NCBI RefSeq assembly: GCF_000499845.2
Contig: NW_027174109.1
Span: 124,001-188,000, forward strand
DNA: 64,000 nucleotides
Reading direction: 5' to 3'
DNA from: Phaseolus vulgaris
Lineage: Eukaryota; Streptophyta; Magnoliopsida; Fabales; Fabaceae
Part shown: in pieces, positions 51,217 to 61,600 of the stretch
Layout of the letters: the number at the start of each line of letters is the position of its first letter
Numbering within the stretch: the stretch's first letter is position 1
Notes under the pieces: generated by a model
What the model saw: the letters and a program-made list of their open reading frames with translations, nothing else
Database searches by the model: none
What the model was told of the DNA's origin: nothing
Position numbers and translations under genes: made by a program

Positions 51217-53500
51217 TCAGGGAGTAGGAGGCCTAAGTTTTCCATCTACCACGAGTGATGAATGCTGAATTGTGAAAGGTCCAGTTCTGGGAGGACGCAG
51301 CGGACTTGCTCGAGCGCCAGCTCGAATCCATCAATGAGGGAATCAGCGCCCACGTTCATCAAGTCCTCTTTCTCCGCCTCCAGACTTCGCCTCGAAGCCT
51401 CTGCAGCATCCCTCTCGTGGTGAGGGCAGCAAGGGAGGAGGCAGCTTCAGACAGCTTGCCCACTGCCTCCTCAAGCTTCCTTTCAGCAGCAGCAGTTGCC
51501 TCTTTGGCGGCTTGAGCATCTCCACCCGCTGAGAATCCTGTTGACGTAGGGAGGCGTTCTCAGCCTGTAATCCTCCACCATCTGACTCCGTTCGCGCAAG
51601 GAAGAATTCTCAGCCTGTAGCTCTACCACCTTGCAGTCCAGAGGACCAACAGTCTGCCCCATCAAGATCTCCATCTTGATGGTCTCCTGGACCTGCATCA
51701 AATACTCCTTCCTGGCCTTCTCCACCATGCCTCGCATCAGCTCAACAAACCCTGAGCGGCTTCAAGGTCACTTTGCAGCGACTCCTTGTCGTGCTCAAGT
51801 TCCTTCACCCTTTTCTCCAGGGCTTTCTGCTTGCGATGCTGGGTGGAGAATTCCAGCGAGAGCACCACCTGCTTGGCAAGGTGTGCATCTATCTCCTCCC
51901 CGCTCCAGTTGACGAGCTCCCCGTTGCTGATGTGCTGTCGCACCATGGAGATAACTCTGCTGAAGTTCTCATGGTTGGCCCCAGTGTTGCTTGGGCGCGA
52001 GCCGGACCCACCATGTTCAGCATTTGCGGTGGAGATTGGTAGTGCAGGCGGGGCACACTCGTTTTGAGCAGAAGCACCCCCAGCAGGGTGAGCGGATGAA
52101 CCAGGTGATTGGCCTGCTGGGGGGGAAGTTGGCGGTTGAGAGACTGGGGGCGATTGTTGGCAAGGAGAAGGTGGGCATGCGGGCTCTGGGGCAGGTCGAG
52201 TAGAGGGAGGGGGAGGTGGTGAACCTTCCTCTACCTCCACCACCTCGATCTCTCCAGGCTGGAGAGACGAGACCCCCTCGACCACTGGCTTCTTCCTCTG
52301 ACGGTGAATGAGGAGGGAGCCAGAGCTTTCCTCTTCCACTGAGGCAGCAGCAGCAGCAGGTACAAGTGAAGAAGCCTTCACCAGTCTTTTCCTTTTCTTC
52401 CCTGGCTCGGGGCCTTCGGCTGGCGCGACCGAGAGTGGAGGGGCTTCAATTGGCTCAGTGGTGGAAGAGGAGGAGCCAGTCCCTTTGGTCGCTCGGCGTT
52501 TAGCAAGCTCTAACACCGCCAACCTCCTATCTTTCCCTGACATTGAATCTGCATAGGCAAGAAAGGGAAAATTAGACAGCTAAGAGACGCAAGCAAGGTG
52601 AAAAGTATAAGAGCATGCATGAGGAGGTATAAATGTCCTAAGGGGCGGCAGAGAAAGAACTACCTATATATTTCTTCAGAGAAACCACATCAAACTCATC
52701 CTTGATGAGGCGAGCGGAGTCAAACTTAGCCCCCAGGAGCAGCCCACACAGCTCGCGCTCGTAGGGGGCCATGGTCTCGAGGTCCTTGGGTTTTTTAAAT
52801 TCAACTTGGGGAACCCAGTAGAGGGGGTACCCCTCGAGCAGATGAGGGCTTTGTGGGTGGCGGATATCATGTAAAATCTGCCCTTCCAGTCTTTGAAGGA
52901 CTACTGGTACAGGCCCAGAAGCACCCGTCCAGCAACCCCGTTCAGGCTGACCCAAAACCTATCCCCTGGTTTCTTCGCCTCAAAGAAGTAAAGGAAAACC
53001 TCCACCGAGGCGTTGTGCCCAAAGTGGTTGCACAGGATCTGAAACGCCCGGATGAAGGCCCAGGCGTTGGGGTGGAGTTGGCAGGGTGCGACGTTCAACT
53101 CCATCATTAGCTCTTTCTCAAAGAAGGTGAAGGGGAGTCGCAGCTTCAACCTTTTGAAGATCGCGGAGTAAACAAAAACGAAGGGCACCCCATTGGTGGC
53201 CCTGTCGTCAGCGCAAATGGGCATCCCTCGGGGAGGGATGCGGACTCGGATGTGGAAGTCGTTTTCCCTGTCTATGGAACACGAGGGTTCGTCCGGGTTG
53301 TGGCTCAGGAGTGAGTTAAGATGGTCCTGGGGTAGCAAGATGGACGTTTCAGATAGCAACGCCAGAGGGGCCCAGTCATAGACCTTGGCGTTGTCATGAA
53401 ATGAGGTGACAACGGGCGGTGGCGAAGCTGGTGCACTCGCGGAGGGCTGTGCACCAGAAGAGGAGGCAATGACACGAGCGGTCTGCTTCAAGCGAGCCAT
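51217..53500 (-). pseudogene. Antisense gene of G4 (long form), several lesions
   Basis: Exon 53500-52664: MARLKQTARVIASSSG, KVYDWAPLALLSETS, MPICADDRATNGVPFVFVYS, FEKELMMELNVAPCQLHPN, VEVFLYFFEAKKPGDRFW, then TAG at 52901-52903 and a frame change near 52810-52850. Intron 52663-52549 (TATATAG|GTAGTT to CTATGCAG|ATTCAA), phase 1, giving I-D-S-M-S-G-K. The second coding exon has the acidic/basic and Pro-rich parts, and a coiled coil with a frame change near 51745. It ends LEQVRCVLPELDLS and VVDGKLRPPTP (stop 51217-51219). Same architecture as G1, G2 and G3. Confidence 0.82.
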
Positions 53501-54016
53501 CGAGAGATAGCTGCAATGGAAGAAAACGAAGGGTCAGAAATAGAAAGGGAGAGAGTGATGGATGGTTCGGTGAAAAACAGAGAGAGGAAATGAGAAAGAA
53601 ATGCCCAGGTAAAGGAGAAAGAAGGGGAGGCAGAAGTCGAGGCGGAAGCACGAGAAAAACCCTAGCGCGGGTTGAGAAGAAGAAAAACAGGGAAGATGGA
53701 TGCATGATAACTAGAATGATAAATGCAATCGGTAAAGATGACCAAAAAGGGGCCAGGGAAAAGAAAAACCATACCTTTGAATGATCGTAAGAGATTAGGA
53801 TCACAGAGAGTCTGGGAGTCAAATGAAGAAGATGAAGGAACAGTGGAAGGGCGCGCCAATTTGAATGAAAGAAGCGCTAGCGACGCACAACGCTGGCCGT
53901 CGATGGCGCCACGTGTCGCGAGATGAAGAGAGGGAGTCCAAACGTTAAAGAAGCAGCACGTGAGGTGGCACGTGAGGCGGCCCCACTTGCCACGTGGACT
54001 GAAGGCACGACCACTT
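53501..54016 (-). promoter_or_regulatory. G4 antisense-gene promoter, 5'UTR and intron
   Basis: Minus-strand donor CAAAG|GTATGG at 53775/53774 and acceptor TCCATTGCAG|CTATC at 53511/53510 give a 264-bp 5'UTR intron ten bases before the ATG. Four CACGTG boxes upstream: 53910-53915, 53957-53962, 53969-53974 and 53991-53996. Confidence 0.68.
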
Positions 54017-54062
54017 AGTCTCTTCGCCGAGAACGAGTTCTCGACTCGAGACTGGGGGCTTG
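54017..54062 (+). promoter_or_regulatory. G4 two-stem inverted repeat and polypurine tract
   Basis: Outer arms AGTCTC 54017-54022 and GAGACT 54048-54053; inner arms GAGAAC 54029-54034 and GTTCTC 54037-54042. GACTGGGGGCTTG then abuts the LTR start at 54063. Arms differ from those of G2/G3 but still pair, so the changes are compensating. Confidence 0.8.
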
Positions 54063-55264
54063 TGATCCGATCGGTCATCGGTAGTCGATGACGTCAGCAT
54101 CAGAGAACCACGTGGACCACTCGCAGGGTGACACGTGGACCAGGTGGCAGAGAGGTCGGGGGACGATCGCCAAGAGAGGTGATCGGTGGTCAGTAATCAA
54201 GTTACCACCGACAGATCAGGCGGCAGAGAGGTCGGGGGATAGATCACCCAGAATGGTGATCGGTGGTCAGTAGCCAAGTGACCACCAGCAGACCAGTTCC
54301 CAGACTCGCGCCTGGAGGCAGAGCGCGATAAGCGAATAAACACTGATCAGTCATCGGGTGTATTGTCATCGGGGTCTCGTGTTACACGCAGTTAAACTGG
54401 GACTAAGGTTCCCAGCGAGAGCGTTACGCATGGACCTCGCATGAGCACACCTCAAGGAATCATGCACGAGAGTGGCCTGAGGGAACTAGTAAGCCAGTCG
54501 GTGATTGGTGATTCCCTCAACCCATTACGTGCGTGTCACCCTGAAGGGTAAGTCGCCTACGCAGAGAGTAACGTTTGGTGAGTGCGCCTAGACCAGCCAC
54601 ACCCGACGTTCTCCTAAGAGTATGCAATTTACCCAGATAAGAGAAGCATCCTAAGTTACTCCGCGAGGGCGTAACTTAGGCAGACAAAAAGAGGCGCTAG
54701 AGCCCTTCCAGTAAGTGACACGTGTGTGGTTAGATGTGAGTTGTAGGCCTCCACGTGTCATCATGTGAGAGGGGTGCGGTCCAGACAAAAGAGCACTCCG
54801 TACCGCTAAAGGTACAGACAGGCGCAGCCAAGCGCAGACATGCGCAGACTCTCACGCTCCCCATTGCTGATTCTGAAGGTACGCTTTCTCTGAAAAGCAT
54901 GACAGGGTTCTGACACATGCCAGAAAAGCATAACAGAATTCTGTTATGCCCAGAAGCAGGGAAAGAGAGATAAAAGGCAGAATCAGAGTGAGAGTGAGGG
55001 GGAGAAAAAAGATAGACAAAAAACAGAGTGCAAGTTTTTCTCACACACATTACTAGTTTCCAGTTTCTGGTGGTTCTGTTGAACTAACTTGATCGTCGGA
55101 GTGCAAACGGCCGCTAGAGGCGCCGTCTGTGTATTTTGCAGGTCACATTTTGAAGACATCTGAGAGAAAGTTCAGAAGGTGATTCTTCAGGAGACGCAGT
55201 CGCGAAGACAGGGCAGAGAGTGTTACGAAGCGATTCACCCACGTTCAAGTTGCCGGCAGGATCA
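54063..55264 (+). repeat. G4 LTR, right copy (1202 bp)
   Basis: Nearly identical to 43406-44594 with a few substitutions and small indels, including an extra GCGCAGCCAA-type unit near 54827-54840. Followed by primer site and leader rather than by flanking DNA. Confidence 0.93.
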
Positions 55265-55688
55265 TTTGGCGCCCACCGTGGGGCCCGAGTGAATCGTTGT
55301 CCCATATATACCACAGTTTTAAAGCTCACCAGAGTTTGATCAGTTTCTTTGATAGAGAAGATGCCTAGAAACAGACAACCATCACCTGCGCCATCCGCTG
55401 ACGAAGGAGCTGTGACAATGGCGCAGGTCCTGGAAATGGTGCGCACGCTGCAGGATAACGCTGCAGCGTCGAAAGTTGAACAAGAAAGGATGCAGACGGA
55501 GTTGGCTGCGTCGCAAAGCAGGAACGACGAGCTGAATCGTGTCAACGAAGAGTTGAGAAGGACGCTGCAGGCGCAGAGGGAGCACGTTGTTGACGAAAGG
55601 GCGTCTAGGCAGCCCTCACCTCCAAGGGCATTTCCCATGCCATTCTCCCCTGAGATCATGGGAACCATGGTGCCTCCCAACCTGGTGG
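55265..55688 (+). pseudogene. Second G4-type leader and truncated gag
   Basis: Primer site, leader and gag from ATG 55361, matching 44595-45018 almost base for base (MPRNRQPSP..., coiled coil, FPMPFSPEIMGTMVPPNLV). The match stops at 55688; translation then runs into satellite and ends at 55726. Confidence 0.92.
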
Positions 55689-58600
55689 CTTTTTTTGCCT
55701 TCGTGGAAAAATTGGTGAATAAGTGAAGTAATGGTTTTAGAGCAGTCTTGGTGAGGAATTGTTACAAAAGCATCCAAAATGAGGTGTCAAAAGTTTGTTT
55801 GCAAAAGGAATTGATCTTGGTTGGGTTTTGGCTTAGCCAAGTTGGGTGGATTGGCTTTTTGTGCCTTGGTAGCAAAATGGGTGCATAACTGAAGTCATGG
55901 TTTTTCAGCAATCTTGGTGGGGAATCGTCACAAATGTATGCAAAATGAGGTGTGAAAGGTTTGGTTGCAAAAGGAATTGATCTTGATTGGGTTTTGGCTT
56001 AGCCAAGTTGGGTGGATTGGCTTTTTGTGCCTTGGTAGAAAAATTCGTCAATAAGTGACGTAATGGTTTTTTTAGCAGTCTTGGTGAGGAACTGTCACAA
56101 ATGCATCCAAAATGAGGTGTGAAAAGTTTGGTTGCAAAAGGAATTGATCTTGGTTGGGTTTTGGCTTAGCCAAGTTGGGTGGATTGGCGTTTTATACCAT
56201 GGTGGAAAAATTGGTGAATAAGTGAAGTAATTGTTTTTGAGCAGCCTTGGTGAGGAATTGTCAATAATGCATCCCAAATGAGGTGTCAAAATTTGGTTGC
56301 AAAAGGAATTGATCTTGGTTGAGTTTTGGCTTAGCCAAGTTGGGTGGATTGGCTTTTTGTGCCTTGGTAGCAAAATGGGTGCATAAGTGAAGTCATGGTT
56401 TTTGAGCAATCTTGCTGGGGAATCGTTACAAATGTATGCAAAATGAGGTGTGAAATGTTTGGTTGCAAAAGGAATTGATCTTTGTTGGGTTTTGGGTTAG
56501 CCAAGTTGGGTGGATTGGCTTTTTGTGCCTTGGTAGCAAAATTGGTGAATAAGTGAAGTCATGGTTTTTTAGCAATCCTAGTTGGGAATTGTCTCAAATG
56601 CATCCGAAATGAGGTGTGAAAAGTTTGGTTGCAAAAGGAATAGATCTTGGTTGGGTTTTGGCTTAGCCAAGTTGGGTGGATTGGCTTTTTTTGCCTTGGA
56701 TACAAAATTGGTGAATAAGTGAAGTCATGGTTTTTTAGCAATCTTGGTGGGGAATTGTGACAAATGTATGCAAAATCAGGTGTGAAAAGTTTGGTTGCAA
56801 AAGGAATTGATTTTGGTTGGGTTTTCGCTTAGCCAAGTTGGGTGGATTGGCTTTTTTTCCTTGGGAGCAACATTGTTGAATAAGTGAAGTAATGTTTATT
56901 TAGCAACCTTGGTTGGGAATTTTCAGAAATGCATCCAAAATGAAGTGTCAGAAGTTTGGCTGCAAAAGGAATTTATCTTGGTTGGGTTTTGACTTAGCCT
57001 AGTTGGGTGGATTGGCTTACTGTGCCTTGGTAGCAAAATTGGAGAAAAAGTTAAGTCATGGTTTTCGAGCAATCTTGGTGGGGAATTGTCACAAATGCAT
57101 CCAAAATGAGGTGTGACAAGTTTGGCTGCAAAAGGAATTGATCTTGGTTGGGTTTTGACTTTGCCAAATTGGGTGGATTGGCTTTTTATGCCTTAGAAGC
57201 AAAATTGGTGAGTAACTGAAGTCATGGTTTTTGAGCAATCTTTTTGGGGAATTGTCATAAATACATCTAAAATGAGGTGTCAAAAGTTTGGTTGAAAAAG
57301 GAATTGATCTTGGTTGGCTTTTGGCTTAGCCAAGTTGTGTGGATTGGCTTTTTTTGCCTTGGTAGCAAAATTTTTGAATAAGTGAAGTCATGGTTTTTGA
57401 GCAATCTTGGTGGGGAATTGTCACAAATGCATCAGAAATGAGGTGTCAAAAAGAATTGATCTTGGTTGGGTTTTGACTTAGCCAAGTTGGGTGGATTGGC
57501 TTATTGTGGCTTGGTAGCAAAATTGGAGAAAAAGTGAAGTCATGGTTTTCGAGCAATCTTGGTGGGGAATTGTCACAAATATATACAAAATGAAGTGTTA
57601 AAAGTTTTGTTGCAGAAGGAATTGATCTTGGTTGGTTTTGGCTTAGCCAAGTTGGGTGGATTCGCTTTTTATGCCTTGGTAGCAAAATTGGTGAATAAGT
57701 GAAGTCATGGTTTTTGAGAAATCTTGGTGGGCAATAATCACAAATATATGCAAAATGAGGTGTGAAAAGTTTGGTTGGAAAAGGAAATTATCTTGGTTAG
57801 GTTTTGGCTTAGCCAAGTTGGGTGGATTGGCTTTTTGTGCCTTGGTAGCAAAATTGGTGAATAAGTGAAGTCATGGTTTTTGAGCAATCTTGGAGGGGAA
57901 CTGTCAGAAATGTATGCAAAATGAGGTGTGTAATGTTTGCTTGCAAAAGAAATTGATCTTGGTTGGGTTTTGACTTATCCATGTTTGATCGCTTGGGCTA
58001 GTTTTTGTGTCTTGGTAGCAAAATTTGTGAAAAAGTGAAGTCATGGTTTTTGAGCAATCTTGGTGGGGAATAGTCAGAAATGCATTCAAAATGAGGTTTG
58101 AAAAGTTTGGTAGCAAAAGGAATTGATCTTGGTTGGGTTTTGCCTTAGCCAAGTATGGTGGATTGGCCTTTTGTCATGGTTTTTTAGCAATCTTGGTGGG
58201 CAAATGTCACAAATGTATGCAAAATGAGGTCTGAAAAGTTTCGTTGCAAAAGGAATTGATCTTGGTTGGGATTGGCTTAGCCAAGTAGGGTGGATTGGCT
58301 TTTTGTTCCTTGGTAGCAAAAATGGTGAATAAGTGAAAACATGGTTTTTGAGCAATCTTGGTGGGGGATTTTCACTAATGTATGCAAAATGAGTTGTGAA
58401 AACTTTGGTTGCAAGAGAAATTGATCTTGGTTGGGTTTTTGCTTAACCAAGTGTGGTCGCTTAGCCTAATTTTTGTGTCTCGGTAGCAAAATTGGTGAAA
58501 GGTGAGGTCCTGGTTTTTTAGCAATCTTGGTGGGAAAGTGTCATAAATGTATGCAAAATAAAGTGTGAAAAGTTTGGTTGCAAAAGGAATTTATCTTGGT

Positions 58601-61600
58601 TGGGTTTTGACTTAGCCAAGTTGGGTGGATTGGCTTTTTGTGTCTTGGTAGCAAAATTGGTGAAAAAGTGAAGTCCTGGGTTTTGAGCAATCTTGGTGGG
58701 GAATTGTCACAAATGCATCCAAAATGACGTGTCAAAAGTTTGGTTGCAAAAGGAATTGATCTTGGTTGGGTTTAGGCTTAGCCAAGTTGGGTGGATTGCC
58801 TTTTTGTGGCTTGGTAGCAAAATTGGTGAAAAAGTGAAGTCATGGTTTTTGAGTAATCTTGGTGGGGAATTGTCACAAATGCATCCAAAATGACGTGTCA
58901 AAAGTGTGGTTGCAAAAGAAATTGATCTTGGTTGAGTTTTGGCTTAGCCAATTTGGGTGGATTGGCTTTTTGTGCTTTGGTAGAAAAATGGGTGCATAAG
59001 TGAAGTCATGGATTCTGAGCAATCTTGGAGGGGAATTGTCACAAATGTATGCAAAATCAGGTGTGAAAACTTTGGTTGCAAAAGGAATTGATCTTGGTTG
59101 GGTTTTGGCTTAGCCAAGTTGGGTGGATTGGCTCTTTTTGCCTTGGTGGAAAATTGGTGAATAAGTGAAGTAATGGTTTTTGAGGAGTCTTGGTGAGGAA
59201 TTGTCACAAATGCATCCAAAATGAGGTGTCAAAGGTTTGGTTGCAAAAGGAATTGATCTTGGTTGGGTGTTGGCTTAGCCAAGTTGGGTGGATTGCCTTG
59301 TTGTGCCTTGGTAGCAAAATGGGTGCATAAGTGAAGTCATGGTTTTTGAGCAATCTTGGTGGGGAATCGTCACAAATGTATGCAAAATGAGGTGTGAAAA
59401 GTTTGGTTGCAAAAGGAATTGATCTTGATTGAGTTTTTGCTTAGCCAAGTTGGGTGGATTGGCTTTTTGTGCCTTGGTAGAAAAATTCGTGAATAAGTGA
59501 AGTAATGGTTTTTTAGCAATCTTGGTGAGGAACTGTCACAAATGCATCCAAAATGAGGTGTGAAAAGTTTGGTTGCAAAAGGAATATCTTGGTTGGGTTT
59601 TGGCTTAGCCAAGTTTGGTGGATTGGCTTTTTGTTCCTTGGTAGCAAAATGGGTGCATAAGTGAAGTCATGGTTTCTTAGCAATCTTTGTGGGGAATTGT
59701 CACAAATGTATGCAACATCAGGCGTGGAAAGTTTGGTTGCAAAAGGAACTGATCTTGGTTCGATTCTGGCTTAGCCAAGTTGGGTGGATTGGCGTTTTTT
59801 GCCTTGGTGGAAAAATTGGTAAATAAGTGATGTAATGGTTTTTCAGCAGTCTTGGTGAGGAATTGTCACAAATGCATCCAAAATGAGGTGTCAAAAGTTT
59901 GGTTACAAAAGGAATTGATCTTGGTTGGGTTTTGGCTTAGCCAAGTTGGGTGGATTGCCTTTTTGTGCCTTGTTAGCAAAATGGGTGCATAAGTGAAGTC
60001 ATGGTTTTTCAGCAATCATGGTCGGGAATCCTAACAAATGTATGCAAAATGAGGTGTGAAAACTTTGGTTGCAAAAGGAATTGATCTTGGTAGGGTTTTG
60101 GGTTAGCCAGGTTGAGTGGATTGGCTTTTTGTGCCTTGGTACCAAAATTGGTGAATAAGTGAAGTCATGGTTTTTGAGCAATCCTAGTTGGGAATTGTCT
60201 CAAATGCATCCGAAATGAGGTGTGAAAAGTTTGGTTGCAAAAGGAATAGATCTTCGTTGGGTTTTGGCTTAGCCAAGTCGGGTGGATTGACTTTTTGTGC
60301 CTAGATAGCAAAATTAGTGAATAAGTGAAGTCATGGTTTCTGAGCAATCTTGGTGGGGAATTATCACAAATGTATGCAAAATCAGGTGTCAATAGTTTGG
60401 TTGCAAAAGGAATTGATCTTGGTTGGGTTTTGGGTTAGCCAAGTTGGGTGGATTGACTTTTTTTCCTTGGTAGCAAAATTGTTGAATAAGTGAAGTCATG
60501 GTTTTTTAGCAATCTTGGTGGGGAATTGTCACAAATGCATCCAAAATGAGGTGTGAAAAATTTGGTTGCAAAAGGAATTTATCTTGGTTGGGTTTTGACT
60601 TAACCAAGTTGGGTGGATTGGCTTATTGTGGCTTGGTATCAAAATTGGAGAAAAAGTGAAGTCATGGTTTTCGAGCAATCTTGGTGGGGAAGTGTCACAA
60701 ATTTATGCAAAATGAGGTGTGAAAATTTTTTGTTGCAAAATGAATTGATCTTGTTTGGGTTTTGACTAAGCAAAGTTGGGTGGATTGGCTTTTTATGCCT
60801 TGGAAGCAAAATTGGTGAGTAAGTGAAGTCGTGGTTTTTCAGCAATCTTTTTGGGGAATTTTCACAAATTCATCTAAAATGAGGAGTCAAAAGTTTGGTT
60901 GCAAAATGAATTGATCTTTGTTGGGTTTTGGCTTAGCCAAGTTAGGTGGATTGGCTTTTTTTGCCTTAGTAGCAAAATTGTTGAATAAGTGAAGTCATGG
61001 TTTTTGAACAATCTTGGTGGGGAATTGTCACAAGTGCATCCAAAATGAGGTGTCAAAAGTTTGGTTGCAAAAGGAATTTATCTTGGTTGGGTTTTGACTT
61101 AGCCAAGTTGGGTGGATTGGCTTATTGTGGCTTGGTAGCAAAATTGGAGAAAAAGTGAAGTCATGGTTTTCGAGCAATCTTGGTGGGGAATTGTCACAAA
61201 TGCATCCAAAATGAGGTGTTAAACGTTTTGTTGCAAAAGGAATTGATCTTGGTTGGGTTTTGGCATAGCCAAGTTGGGTGGATTGGCTTTTTGTGCCTTG
61301 GTAGCAAAATTGGTGAATAAGTGAAGTCATGGTTTTTGAGCAATCTTGGTGGGGAATTGTCACAAATGCATCCAAAATGAGGTGTCAAAAGTTTGGTTGC
61401 AAAAGGAATTTATCTTGGTTGGGTTTTGACTTAGCCAAGTTGCGTGGATTGGCTTATTGTGGCTTGGTATCAAAATTGGAGAAAAAGTGATGTCATGGTT
61501 TTCGAGCAATCTTGGTGGGGAATTGTCACAAATGCATCCAAAATGAGGTGTGAAAATTTTTGTTGCAAAAGGAATTGACCTTGGTTGGGTTTTGGCTTAG

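Larger units (their letters stand above)
43406..55688 (+). mobile_element. G4: Tat-type element plus a second LTR and gag start (tandem form)
   Basis: LTR 43406-44594, full internal region 44595-54062, second LTR 54063-55264, then a second primer site, leader and gag start to 55688, where satellite begins. Left flank GGATC (43401-43405) has no copy after the second LTR, because internal sequence follows instead. So the arrangement is LTR-internal-LTR-internal(truncated). It sits 21 bp before the copia gag ATG. Sense genes read rightward, antisense gene leftward. Confidence 0.9.
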
